A stretch of DNA of 64,000 nt from contig JAPTOF010000016.1 in NCBI GenBank assembly GCA_028554755.1, positions 11,630,001 to 11,694,000 of the forward strand. Direction: 5' to 3'. Shown here piece by piece: positions 22,000 through 33,713 of the stretch (positions are counted from its first letter, which is position 1; each line of letters starts with the position of its first letter). The notes under the pieces were generated by a model. The model did no database searches. It saw only the letters and a program-made list of their open reading frames with translations, and had not been told where the DNA came from. Origin of the DNA: Cordia subcordata (taxonomy: Eukaryota > Streptophyta > Magnoliopsida > Boraginales > Cordiaceae). The position numbers and the translations under genes were made by a program.

Positions 22000-24766
22000 T
22001 TTGACCGACTCTCTAAATGTCTCGAGGAAAAGGGAAAGGGTGATAGAGAAAGTAGAGGAGAAAAAGGAGCAAACTGCTCAGTCTATTTATTGGGACCATT
22101 CTAAGAAGTTCTTTTGCGAGACAAAACAAGTCCAAAAGGTAAGATGTCTGTATTATAGTAAATAATTAAAGTTGAGGCGTTAAATGGGACTGAAGTAAAA
22201 AATCAATACAATTCTTGCAAAAAGATGCCACTTGATGAACTAACTAATTAGCATTGTATCTTTCACCAACCCTCTGAATTGGATGATAAAGAAGCACTAG
22301 TTTTGAAGTGCAATTTGATTAAAGAAGGTGCGAGAGACTTTGACTAGTATTGATTATTGATGAGCAACCTTTCAAGATTGTTGGGAATCCTCGCTTTGGG
22401 TTCTTTATGCCAATTACGTCCATTTTTTTGTTGTTCCATATAAGAAATATGATAGCTAATGTTTATGCCATGTATTTGAGTGAGAGGGCAAAGTTAACAT
22501 TTTTTTCATGAGAAACTGCACTCAAACAACTTGTATTACCACTAACACATGGATTTCAGCTCAAAAATTGAAAAATATATGTCTCATTGCCCATTTTATT
22601 GAAAATGAGTAGAATTTACAAAGAGGGTTATAAACTTTTGTCCTATATCGAGTCATTCTGGTGAAGATATTAGTAAAGCTATTAAAAAATGCTTGCTTAA
22701 TTAAGGGATTGATAACGTTTTTATTGTTACCAGGGGTGTGTATGGGTGCTTTGGCGCAGTTTTCACGATAATTTTTTGATTGAACTGATTTAGGCGGTTT
22801 GCTATTTTACAAAACCAAAACCGACCAAAATACTAAAAAGGCCAATGATTTCAGTTAATATGGTTTGGTACGGTTTTGAATACTTTTTTAGCCTGTTTAT
22901 GAGACAAAATATTTTTGTTATTGAAGTACACCAATAATAAAAAAAAATACACATACATCTTATAACATAGAAGTCTTGCAATTGTAATTGTTATTAAAAC
23001 AACTTGATAAATTAAAAATGTTTCAACTTTACTTACCTATAATGTTTATTTTTAATTTTTCTCAAGATAAAAATTATAACATTATCATTATATTCATTTT
23101 GAGAATTTATCAACAAAGAATTAAATACTTCAAGAAAACAATCAAGCATTATGGTAGATAATATGCAATATGTTAGTCTATATATATTGTTAATGTATAT
23201 TCATATAAAATATATGTACATATGTGTATATATAATAATAATAATACTACTACTAAAGCAGGCAGTTTGATTTAAACCATGGTTTTTACTCCCCAAAACA
23301 GAAACCAAACTGCTCACTTACGGTTTTTAAAAAACAAAACCATAGCCGACCGAGTCACTTTAAAAACCATTGGTTTATAGTCAACTCGATTTAGTCTAAA
23401 CAGTTTTCACAGTTTTTTCGACTTTTTGTACACCCCTAACTGTTACCATTGATAATGTTTATCAAACAATACTGTTGTTTATTACTTGAGGGCTGGATGA
23501 GAATGTTGGGCACTACAATGTTAAAAGGAAAAGATCTGCACATGAGGTGCATTGCCCAAATAATTAATCTTGTGGTTCTAGATGGTTTGAAAGAGAAGGA
23601 TGAAGGAAATGCTATTGTTTGTATACAGGATGCAATTAGGTACATTAAGAATTCTTAGCTAGTACAATAAATTTAAAGAAAGTGTTGATCTTGAAAAAAT
23701 TGATAGCACGAAATTATTGCACCTTGATGTGCTTAATAGGTGGAATTCCATCTACTTGATATTAGGAAGTGCACCCAAGCTTGAAAAGGCTTTTGATAGT
23801 TATTCAAGAGATGATGCCAAGTATAGAGAGTTTCTTTCAACTCATCCATATAAAGGAGCGGTTAGTTATTATGATTGGAGAAGAGTGAAGTTGTTGAGAT
23901 TTTTAGAGAGCTTTTCTCATTTCACTTTGTGTCTTTTGGGGTCTTTATATGTACCATGAAACATCATGTTTCATGAAAGAAGTTCATTAGCTTTGGACCT
24001 TTAGGATTAAATAAAGAGTGATGATGTTGAGTTAAGTAGGATGACAACTGCAATGAAAGAGAAATATGATAAGTATTAGGGATGTGTTGATAAGATGAAC
24101 AAGCTTATCTATTATGCTGTTGTTCTTGACTCCTCATCATAAGTTAGACTATTTGGAAGATTTTTTGATAAATTGTATGATGATATTTTGATAATGGAGA
24201 TGATGAAAGTTGAAATTCAACAAGGCCTTTATGAATAATTTGACAGGTATAACAGTGAGTATGGTTAAGCGAGTCATAGGGTTTCTTTAAGTTCCTTTTT
24301 TGCATTGTCTAGAAATTCCAAGTGGTAGATCAATAATTAGCAATGAGGTTTTATTTCAAGAAACAAGTGTAGGAAAACTATAATGTTAGAATACAAAAAA
24401 TTTAAGAGTGGGAATTCAAGTGAACAAGTCAAGTCAAAATTGAAAAAAATATCTTGGTGAAGAAAATGAGATTGATGTTGATTATGATAAAGAAGAAGGT
24501 TTGGTTGATAAAAGGAAAAGTCCCAAGTTTGACATCTTAAATTGGTGGAAGATAAACAGTCTAGGTTTTTAATTATTTTTAAGATGGCTCATGATATCTT
24601 GGTTGTTCTAATCCCTATAGTTACTTTAGAAGCTGTATTTAGCACTAGCAATCATGTCCTTATTGGTTATAGGAGCTCTTTGTCTCCAAGAATTGCCCAA
24701 GCACTTCTTTATACTCAAGAGTGGCTTTTATGTCTTCTACTCCTGTATATATTGACAAGGATTTAG
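22000..24766 (+). pseudogene. hAT (Ac-like) transposase pseudogene of the outer hAT element
   Basis: Domains appear in order. A BED-type zinc finger remnant reads YWDHSKKFFCE then RCLYYSK near 22090-22165; one Cys is lost. The catalytic start TTNTWISAQKLKNICLIAHF lies near 22530, where hAT transposases have TTDTW, so the first Asp has become Asn. Then come KGKDLHMRCIAQIINLVVLD (23530), LDVLNRWNSIYLIL (23720) and the hAT dimerisation domain FDILNWWK, VFSTSNHVLIGYRSSLSPRI, AQALLYTQEWL (24521-24735). A 708-bp element (22731-23438) splits it. There are many stops and frameshifts. It would excise and reinsert the element but is dead. Confidence 0.8.
22731..23438. mobile_element. Short non-autonomous hAT inside the hAT transposase
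   Basis: The ends are CAGGGGTG (22731) and, inverted, TAGGGGTG (to 23438). The octamers ATTGTTAC (22723-22730) and ACTGTTAC (23439-23446) form the duplication. Both subterminal regions carry mirrored motifs: CGCAGTTTTCACG at the left, AACTGTGAAAACTG inverted at the right, and repeated CGGTTTxxxxTTTAxAAAACCxxAACCG blocks that can pair. There is no coding capacity. Removing it restores the transposase phrase GIDNVFIVT-IDN. Confidence 0.8.
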
Positions 24767-25678
24767 GTGAGATAGGATTTTTTGGAATTGGTATGTATTT
24801 CTCTAAATTTTCATTTTGTCATTATTATTGTTATTAATTTTTGCGCTTGATTTGTCAGTTATTAATCACTTCATAATTGATCAAGATTGGGGTTGATTCC
24901 AGTGTTCTTGATGAATGATTTGAGAATTCAAGTTTTTTCCTTATTTCTTTATTCTCATTAATCTTTTGAATTGTTAATTAATGTAGGTTTATTTCTTAAG
25001 AATAACAAAAAATATGTTGGTTAATTATTTAATAACTTTGTGACCTTTTTGTTTGATGTGCAGGTATGCAGTTGGGACTTGGGAGTGCACTTCGGTGTTA
25101 GAGGCTTGATTTTGGAACATATTCTTTGTCATGTATCAGGATGTTTTATTTGTTTGTCTTTGGTATAAATAGAAAAATTTTGATGACTTCTTGTTATGGA
25201 CTAAGGATTGTGGTAAACTTCAAAAGTTGTGTTAATTTGGTTTTTCATATGACACATTAGCGTGGACTATGATTTGTGGTAAACTTGTGTTGATTTTGTG
25301 GTTTGTATGGCACATTAGCGTGGACTATAGTTTCCGGTACACTTCCAATTTTATCAGATGTCTTTGAAGGGACAGTTTTTAATAGATTTACATCAAATGA
25401 AATATGTTCTTCTTTTCTTTTTTTTTTATTTAATGTGATTTAATATTGTTATTATTTGTACTGGTACTAAATTTATATTGTTGTAATGTTGTTTATGTAG
25501 TAAAATATTTAATAACTAAGTTAATATTTTTTAAACTTACTAATAAAATTGAAAAACTAATTATCTAAATCCGAAAAATCTGATGTATAAATTCTGATAT
25601 ATGTTGGCATATGTAGTTTTCAATTATTCGATCGGAATTCGATATATGAATATCTAAGTATCCAAGTTTCTAATCCTA
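24767..25678 (+). other. 3' non-coding part and right end of the hAT element
   Basis: It contains a direct repeat of about 65 bases (TGxxxxTTTxGTGGxxTGTATGGCACATTAGCGTGGACTAT-like, units at about 25200-25265 and 25262-25325) and ends in subterminal sequence GATATATGAATATC before the right terminal repeat. Confidence 0.5.
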
Positions 25679-26654
25679 TTAGTTTCTACTAATCATTAAT
25701 TCCCAAGGTATGAAGAGATTATTAGAAAGATTCAGAGAGAAAATATTCTTAACAACATCGATTCTTGAAAAATTTTCTTTTAGTCTTTTAATTTTATTTT
25801 GAAATATACATAATGTCATGATTTCAAATAACATGAACTAAAGTTCATTATTTTAATATATTGAGCAATGATAAATAACTTAAAAATCTCAAATTGACAT
25901 CCATATAATGACGAACTAAAACTTCGTTGATTTTGTTATATTAGGCTATAAATATGAAATAAATTATTGAGATTAAAATTTATATGAATGCTATGAATTT
26001 TGAAGAAATAATTCATAGAAAGAAATTATGCATCCCTGTGTGATTGCTATAAACTGATGATATTTAATTTCCATGAAAGCTTAAAGTGTCAATAACTATT
26101 GATAAAGAATTCCTTTTGCAGAATTTTATAGAAATATGACCATCAAAATGTGATCTTTTAAAACTTGCTATAAATAAATCTAACTATAATTGAATAATAG
26201 GTGAAAGCAAGTATAAATTCACAATATTTAGGAAGGTTTCTCACATAAATTTATGTGAAAAATTGAATATGCTCTTACATAAGAAATGCAGAGAGTATAA
26301 TTTTGAAAATATACTTTGGGCATTATCACACGCAAGAAGCAAAATAAATTTTTGATAAAATATTATTAATCATGCCAGTTGCTTAGAACTTGCTCAGAAT
26401 CATTCCCCCAAAGTGAATAGTATATTATCTTAACCTATGGATGTGATGTAAATATGACAATTATCGATATTATAAGATCATATGTAACATAATTTTGAGC
26501 ACATCACTAAGAATATGTCAAAAAGGGATTTACAAAAGAAACTCTTATGATTGTTATCTCTATATATGATTTAGATGCATACTAAATACATTTATTGTAC
26601 ATCTATATAATCTTAATTTTTATCAAATTTTGATAAGAAAGAAGGGAAAAAGCA

Positions 26655-26692
26655 TAACACATACACACACACATGCGCACACACCCACACAT
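26655..26692. repeat. CA-rich microsatellite
   Basis: Imperfect (CA)n with ATGCGC and CCCAC interruptions. Confidence 0.8.
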
Positions 26693-27957
26693 ATATACTA
26701 TTAGTCTTTTCATACCCTATGCAAAGCATGGGTATAGATAGTTTTTTATGTGTTTTTTCCTAAATAATTGTAAATGTGATTTTATGTGTATCATATAAAT
26801 ATAGCACACTCACATTTAGAAATTATTTATGATTATAGGCATTTACTTGACTAATATAAGAACAAACCTCAATCATATTGCTACAATTAAAAATATTTTT
26901 TGTTTATTGAGTTAATAAAATTATAATGGTTATTTTTGGTTAAATATTTAATGGTAGGGACTAATGGATCAAAGAATAATTGGGAGTGATTTGAATATAT
27001 ATTTTTCAAAATGGGCTAACTTAAAACTAAAAAAAAAAAAACAATAGGGAGTTTTAGTGATTACATATATTTGATAGTATATACAAACATACCCACAAAA
27101 ATTAATCAAATAGTGGCATGTATCCCCTAAAGCCTCTTAAATTTTGATGAGTTAACTATATATAGATTTATTTACTTATTTATTATTTTGTCATTTTTTG
27201 ATAGTCTTATTTGGAATTAGTAGTTATATATTTTCTATATTATTTTTTTCACGTTCTCTTCTTTGGATTGCAATGGCTAATTATTTTGTACTTTGCTTTA
27301 TTATTTCATAGATGCTATAATTTTTTCTTATAATTGAAAATTGGTGACTTTTCTACTTTGTACATTATGATTTGTGAGAATATACAATTTAAATCATATT
27401 TTCTCTCATATTAGCTTATGTTGCATCTAAAGAATTCAAAAGTTTGATTGAATCATTAGGGTTAGAGCATAATATTAAAATCTTTTAAAGTCAACATGGA
27501 TTTTTAAAGAATTTCTCCTATACTTGAAGGTATAGTTTAAAATTAATAATTATGTATTGTTTGTAATTTTTTCTTCTCATTCACTTTGTTTATTATTATA
27601 TTTGCCAAATATTGTATAATATCATAAAAAAATTTAATTTTCCTTTAGCACTTGTTTGACATTATTTTGTTCTTTTTTCTTTAATAATTTTTAGTAGAAG
27701 TTAATAATTACTATCCTTTATAATTTTTCTTTTTTCTATTTCTCTTAATTAGATTATATAAATCAACTATTTTATTAACTTTAATTTGTAATTTAAACGA
27801 TTTTATAGTCTTTTTTTCTTATATTCGAATACAAATGATATTTGCACTTTACATATTATATTTGCAAGAATATGTAGTTTAATTTTTACTATTTTTAAGT
27901 TTATGTGGAATTCAAAGAGTTTGTTAAGTTTAATTAACGTATAACTTTATATATAAT

Positions 27958-27993
27958 ACACACACACACACATATACATACACACACATATGT
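27958..27993. repeat. CA/TA microsatellite
   Basis: (CA)n, TATACATA, then (CA)n again. Confidence 0.8.
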
Positions 27994-28175
27994 ATAATTG
28001 TTAATCGATTATGATAGTTTAATACTAAAAATTTTATATCATTCCATTAATGTTAATTAAAATCCACTAACGTATTTAAAAAGAAAAAAAGAGGAAAAAA
28101 GCTGACATGTCACAATAACAATTACTTGACATGACAACCATAGAGCTCACATGTTATCTTGTGGAATAGCTTTAT

Positions 28176-28222
28176 ATATATTATATAGATATAGATATAG
28201 ATCTATACACACACACAGACAT
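28176..28222. repeat. TATAGA/CA microsatellite
   Basis: A run of TATATAGATATAGATATAG followed by (CA)n. Confidence 0.75.
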
Positions 28223-29449
28223 AATGAAAAATATATCATATTTGATGAAAAAATATATCATATATATTAGTTGTAATTTGATGCAGCCTAGCTTGTTTTT
28301 TGAATTTTGATAGCAGAATATTGGAGCCTTTGTCATGCATGTGCATGCATTAATTGCTTTGGTCAATGTGTCATATTCATATGCAACATGAATATATATG
28401 TATGTCTATGTGTGCATTTTTCTTTAAGCAGCTCTTTTTAATCTTACAAGTTGGATAATTAATTAATCTTCTTTAACTAACTAATTAATTAATTAGCAAT
28501 GGGCTGAGGGTTGAAAACTTATTAATCTATGAATCCAAAAAAAGTTATTTCAAATTAAATTAAAATTCTATTATCTATTGTTTGTATGACATTTAGAATT
28601 TATGTGTTGAATGCTGATGATGGACTGCTTTTGGGAGTTAATTAAATATTATAAGTTTACAAGAACATTTGACAACACATCTAATTGTCCATGTCAATCA
28701 ATATATTGAACTAAATAAATAAATACACTTAAAGTTTTGGATATCCATAAGTGGAATAGAGTCCTAGTTGAAAATTCAAGCATAGTGAGAGTGCAGTTGT
28801 GAGTTTTAGAGAATCCTCTAATGTATGTGTTGTAGTCAGCACTACCCTTAATCTGAAATTATGAAAAGCTATTTCTCAAGATTTAATTGAATGAAAATGC
28901 AAGGGGAGGAGAACAAAGCATAACAAAAATAGAGAGAGAGAAGTTACTATCATGGATCATATATGACCATTATTGACAAAAATGCAAGGAGTTCCAAGTA
29001 TGGTCATATACCATTTATGTCAGTAATTTCTCTTCACTTATTCGTATGTATGTTTGCATCCTTTATGTCTTTCATCTTCATCCTTATGTCATCTCTTCTT
29101 TTAAAGTCCTTAAAAATTTCTTCAATAATGTATCCAAGACTTGCAAACAATGGGCTTTATGATAATAGGTCTTCCATGGAGCTCAAGGATTAATTATATT
29201 CTTAAAAAGACTGATTTTGACAAACATTAACAATTTAAGCATGTGAGTCAATGTAATTAGAGCAATAATCAATGTCAATATTCATTAATCCATTCATCAT
29301 TGAAACATTTATCTGGCTATTCACCATCAAAACAACATGTAATGCTAACAACAAGAAACTCAGTAATGAAGTTCTCCCATTCAAGAACTTCTTCTTGCTT
29401 AAAGGTAAACTTTCTCTAACCATAGAATAGAAGTCTTTGAGACTTCCAT

Positions 29450-30474
29450 TTATGCCATGCTTGAACAAACTTCATGAACCACTCTAACCTTTTTAGAAAA
29501 TATTGTTTTCAAGACATTCCTAATGATTTTTTGTTCTCGACACTCTAATCGACGTTTTGGGAACTTGGTCCACTTTGACCTTGTCCCGTGCTTGGACGAG
29601 CTTCACACCTGAACCTAACTTTTGGACAAACAAGTTTGATAGATTGACTCATTAATGATCTTTGGCTGGCGTTTGTTCTCAATAATCTAATCAAGGTTTT
29701 GGGACATTAAGACCATTGTGATCTTGTGCCATGCTTGGACAAACTTTGAGAACCACACTACTTTTTAGGGCAAACAAGTATGATAGGACACCCATTTATA
29801 TCTTTAGTTAGAGGCATTCAATTTCTGACACTCCAATCGAAGTTTTAAGAAATTCATACCATTGTTACCTTGTGCTATGCTTCAATAAACTTTGGCTACC
29901 AACCTTTTTGGCAAACAAGGTTTCTAGGGCACTCATTAACTATCTTTGGTTGGACATTTTTTGTTCTCAACAATTTAATTAAAATTTCAGGAACTTTCGA
30001 ACCATTATGGCTCGGTAACTATGTCTGAACGAATTTAAAAAACTACGTCAATTTTTTGGCTAAAAAAGGTTTGTAAGACACTAATTAATGATATTTGGTT
30101 AAACACATTTTTGTTTTTTGCACTTAAATTGGTGTTTTGGAACATTTGAATATTACCTAACTTTTTAGGCAAACAAGGTTTCTACAATGCTTATTAATGA
30201 TTTTTCATTAACAATATATTGTTCTTAACATTCAAACTAATGTTTTAGGACATTTGGACCATTGTGGCCTTGTTGTATGTTTTGATACAATTTCGATAAC
30301 TATATTTTGGGCAAACAAGGTCTCAAGGTCACTCATTAATGATTTTTGTTGAAGATATTTTGGTCTTAATAGTCAAATCGAAGATTGAGACATTTGGACT
30401 ATTGCGACTTTTTGGTTTGCAAATTCAACAAGCACCCTAATTTTTTTTCAAGAAACAATGTTTTCGAATACTTA
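29450..30474. repeat. Tandem array of about 145-bp units, left portion
   Basis: Degenerate units share CAAACAAGGTTTCxAGGxCAC, TCATTAATGATxTTTGGTTG, TTTTGTTCTCxACA, AATCGAAGTTTTGGGACATT and ACCATTGTGACCTTGTGCCA in that order. The AAGTTTTGGGA anchor occurs near 29551, 29693, 29840, 29981, 30131, 30239 and 30381, so spacings are about 141-150 apart from one short unit of 108. Units lack open frames. The array stops at TTA (30472-30474) where the Harbinger element is inserted and resumes at 44881. Confidence 0.85.
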
Positions 30475-30803
30475 GGTCTCCTTTGGTAATGCTTTCATTG
30501 CTTGTTTTCTGTTTCTGTTGAGCATTTTTTTGAAAACAAGAGCAAAAAGCATGTTTGTTTTCGTTTTGCATTTCTAAGGAAAATAAAAACAAGCAACAGA
30601 CTTTGAGAAAATCCAATAAACAAGAAAAAGTGGTTTCTCTTGGTTGACAAAATGCATTTCTGGAATAGCGATGCGGTGGTTGCTCTCATTTTAATGAGGT
30701 TAAGAGTTTGACTCTTGGTACTCACAATTTTTTCCTCTCTTTTAAGCCTTTTAGATATAACATAAAAACAAACCCTAACGATAAAAATCCAATTCTCTCC
30801 AAT

Positions 30804-31537
30804 TAGGGGTGAGCATAATTCAGGTACTAAATGAAACTGAACCGAAATAGTAATTCGGTTCAGTTATTCAGTATTTCGGTTCGATTTCAATTAGTAAAAA
30901 GCTAAAATTTTGGTGTTCGATTTTAGTTCCAGGTAATTTTTTAAAATTCAGTTATTAACCAAAATAACCAAATAGTTATTTATATATATCCCTTCTCTCC
31001 TCTTCCATAAATTAGAATAGCAATACCAACATATTCAAACACTCGATGCTAGACCTACATAATGTCCACACATCAACTGGGCAATATAATGATGAGCATC
31101 CAAGCTCTCAAATCTCAGTGAATGGGAAGTCAAAGCAATGACATGGACTTGACCTCTCCACCTCTGCTAACAAATCTGTGCAATATAAGTCTTCGAAAAC
31201 ACTTTTAATTCTTTTCATGAACTTGCAACAAGAAGTAATCAACATGATTGTGAAGCTATGTGATCTCTTTGGGATAAAACATTTCATGTTTACTGCAAAA
31301 TAGCAATTATGGCTCCACCTTGTCAAACTTTTTAGAAGATGCTTGAATACTCAATTTGTGCATGCAATTCGGTTATTTCGGTTAATTACCGAAACCGAAC
31401 CCAAAAAATCGGTTCTGAAATTTTGGTTATTTTGGTAATTCGGTTCAGTTTTGATTTCTAAAATATTGAAAATTTGGTTTTCGGTTAATTCAGTTATCGA
31501 TTAATTCGGTTCGGTTAGTACCGAATACTTGGTCCTA
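30804..31537. mobile_element. Short non-autonomous hAT near the Harbinger left end
   Basis: It begins TAGGGGTGAGCA and ends TGGTCCTA. TCTCCAAT (30796-30803) and TCTCCAGC (31538-31545) give an 8-bp duplication with two changes. The subterminal zones are rich in TTCGGTT and AACCGAA motifs in opposite orientation, typical of many small plant hATs. A 72-codon minus-strand frame (31326-31108) shows no domain I recognise. Confidence 0.7.
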
Positions 31538-31545
31538 TCTCCAGC

Positions 31546-32208
31546 TGCGTCCTTTTCTCTCTCCCTTGCTGCTCGAACGCTCATCTTCGGATCCCATCAT
31601 CAGATCAAGTATGCAATTATCTCTTCTTCTTTCCACACTATTATCGCTATAGTATCTTTTTTTTTTTGGTAAAATATATGCTTTCAATTTTTTTGGGTTT
31701 GAGTTTGCGAATTTCAACTTTTTTGGATTTGAGGCTGCTACATGAACAAAAAATGTGTGTTTTGTGGTGTCAAAGAGATGATATTTTGTTTTTCTTTTTA
31801 GGCTTGGATAGATTTTTGGTCTACTTTATGATAATTATTTATTATTTATGCTACATGAATCTAATTTGGTATTATGTGCTATATGTGCAACATGAATCTA
31901 ATTCGACATTATGTGATAATTATTTATTATCTATGCACGATTTGTAAAAAGATAGGAAAATGCTATTATTTGCATCAGTATATGCACCAGACTTTCCATG
32001 CAAATTATCTTGATAAAAGCTATCACTATTGTTCAAATATATAAAGTCAGAACTAGAGGTGAACAAGATACAATGAGGAGCATTATGCATTTCACTGTTA
32101 AAATGAAGGAGGAATTAATGCATATGGCAAGTGCATAAATTATAAAATAAGTCTAGAAAACTTTTTCACGTTAAACCCAATTATTCGAATTATACAATCT
32201 TTGCAGAA
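31546..32208 (+). other. Harbinger left region, probable leader and intron
   Basis: A CT-rich, leader-like stretch (31546-31610, CTCTCTCCCTTGCTGCTCG) ends at AAGTATGC, a possible splice donor. T-rich, intron-like sequence follows, with ACATGAATCTAATT repeated (31853 and 31890). I find no coding domain. Confidence 0.4.
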
Positions 32209-32247
32209 ACAGAAAACAAGCAATGAAAGCATTACCAAATAAGCCAT
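32209..32247 (-). repeat. Internal inverted copy of the Harbinger left terminus
   Basis: The segment is the reverse complement of 30483-30519 or so: CAGAAACAGAAAACAAGCAA then TGAAAGCATTACCAAA, matching the left end over about 36 bases without a visible mismatch. It is closer to the left end than the true right end at 44880 is. It could be the right end of a separate short element spanning 30475-32247, or a rearranged terminus. Confidence 0.75.
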
Positions 32248-32681
32248 AAGTTTCCTATGCTAGGTGATATTGTGCCTAATAAGCCTTGGCTTGGAATTGC
32301 TCAGCATCAATTCCAATTCAAAATGCTTCCTAAGAAGAAAACACACAAACATACACAGAAAGAAAGAGTAAACAGTATTCTCATTTACACTGTAAAAGGC
32401 CTTTTGTGCTCAGGTCTGGTGCTATAGGCTTGGGGGTGACAGAATTACTGGGTAATGACTACATGATTAGGGGTCTAGGCTTGAGGGCATGATAGACTTA
32501 CAGGGTAATGACTAAATTATCTCGCAAACAAGTGATCACATTCCAGCTCCATGGATCAATAGCATTGCCATCCTAGTTTAGTACACTTCTAGGATCAATT
32601 ATAGCATTTTTTATATCCATTAAAGCTTGCACTACAAATAATGCAACCAAGCTTAGCTCCTTAAAGCACCACAAACATTTT

Positions 32682-32870
32682 TCACCATCCACAAATCATA
32701 TAAGTCATCTTGGAATTATTCTTATCTTCAAAATTTATACCATTTGGAGTAAGCATAGCACTTGCAAAAGCCCAGAAGCTTAAAAAAGCCATACAAAAGA
32801 AAAAATGATCCATCCTTCTAGTTTCCATTACTTCGCAAGAGCAAAAAGAAGGTGATGCAAAAGCCAATAA
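32682..32870 (-). pseudogene. Exon-1-like fragment of a NIK/SERK-type receptor kinase
   Basis: On the minus strand from 32867 the frame reads METRRMDHFFFCMAFLSFWA (from residue 14) and then FASAMLTPNGINFE. This is a signal peptide with a hydrophobic core followed by A-L-L-S-P-K-G-V-N-(F/Y)-E-like sequence, where exon 1 of NIK-type leucine-rich-repeat receptor kinases ends. Directly after GAAG comes ATAAG, where a GTAAG splice donor would fit; if so, the donor G is mutated. No leucine-rich repeats or kinase domain follow in 32.2-32.7 kb. I infer a captured 5' gene fragment; a chance match over about 30 residues cannot be excluded. Confidence 0.45.
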
Positions 32871-33713
32871 AGAGCTATTAAGAGTTAGCTATGTGAAGTC
32901 TCTGTGTGTTTGTGTGTGTGTTTAGATGATGTCAAGCACAATCAGCTTCTTTAACTAACAATGTTTGTGCACTATGCAACTCATACATCACATTACAATA
33001 GTACCAGAGCTCATGCTTGCCATATCAAAACTGCACTCACTCAGATCTTTACGTTAGAAACCAAGAAAAGAAGGAAAAAAAAAATTACACAAGTTTTGGC
33101 AGTAAAAGTGAGAGCTAATATGTCTTCCACTTGATCAACAAAGTAGAGAAAAAAATATATAAATACATAAAGCAAAAAAGAAAAGAAAAAAACGACTAAC
33201 TTAAACCCAAAATCTTGATAAATTCAAAAGGTGGTGGCAAAAGAAAATTCCCTTCAATCATGCATTTATTTATACAAAGATTGTCTTTAGCTTGACCAAA
33301 AGAAAAAGAAAAAAGAAAAAGGAAAGATTGTCTTTAGAATTTTCTATACACTGTTAAAAGAATCTAATACATAAAAGTATTTATGTAATGCTGACTGTTA
33401 AGCACTAGAGTGGCTATAATAATACAGGAAAAAGCAACTTATTAGAAAAATTCTTGGTAGGGCCAGAGGGGTTAACAAACTTGATGTACAATATAACTTA
33501 TGGAGAGAATACATGAGTTTGGGATTTGCTTGGGTACAGAGACAAAGTACATGCGTGTATTGGGATTTGTTTTTGTTTTGCAATGAAATACTTGACAAGG
33601 GAGCTAAATTGGGACTTTCTTTTTTATTTGTTTACATTCTTTCAATGTCTTTTACTGTTTATCTCATGAAATCTTGTCTTGTCTTTTTTTTTATTAGTTC
33701 ATTTTTGTTTAAG
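32871..33713. other. Spacer upstream of the Harbinger Myb-like gene
   Basis: If the kinase-like exon is real, 32871-33480 would be its leader or promoter (with a GT-rich run at 32903-32922 that reads CA on the minus strand). Purine-rich tracts (33070-33200 and 33297-33325) are present. An open frame that begins at 33513 joins the Myb-like frame but looks non-coding before 33714. Confidence 0.35.

Larger units (their letters stand above)
6083..25678 (+). mobile_element. Degenerate autonomous-type hAT (Ac-like) transposon, heavily invaded
   Basis: The ends are imperfect inverted repeats: TAGGAGTAGAAAT at 6083 and, read on the minus strand from 25678, TAGGATTAGAAAC. The flanking octamers CTAGTCTC (6075-6082) and TTAGTTTC (25679-25686) differ only by two C/T changes and fit an 8-bp hAT duplication. 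The inner sequence holds a hAT transposase pseudogene (22000-24766). Without the insertions at 6947-18994, about 19250-20964, 21215-21803 and 22731-23438 the element would be roughly 4.5 kb, normal for the family. It moved by cut and paste and is now inactive. Confidence 0.7.
25687..29449. other. Long AT-rich stretch without genes
   Basis: I find no domain in any frame over 3.8 kb. Visible items are microsatellites: CA-rich (26655-26692), CA/TA (27958-27993) and TAGATA/CACA (28176-28222). A patch of AATTAATT repeats lies at 28460-28496. Two open frames of 76 and 77 codons near 28963 (+) and 29468 (-) lack recognisable features and flank the start of the tandem array. Old transposon remnants are likely, but I cannot name them. 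Confidence 0.5.

Noticed and set aside
29235..29468. 77-codon minus-strand frame beside the tandem array
   Set aside because: It overlaps the first degenerate array unit and shows no domain.
31108..31326. 72-codon minus-strand frame inside the small hAT at 30804
   Set aside because: I considered a transposase or captured-gene fragment but found no convincing motif.
33513..33713. Upstream extension of the Myb-like frame (67 codons before ATG 33714)
   Set aside because: T-rich, hydrophobic and unlike Myb-like proteins; the recognisable protein starts at 33714.
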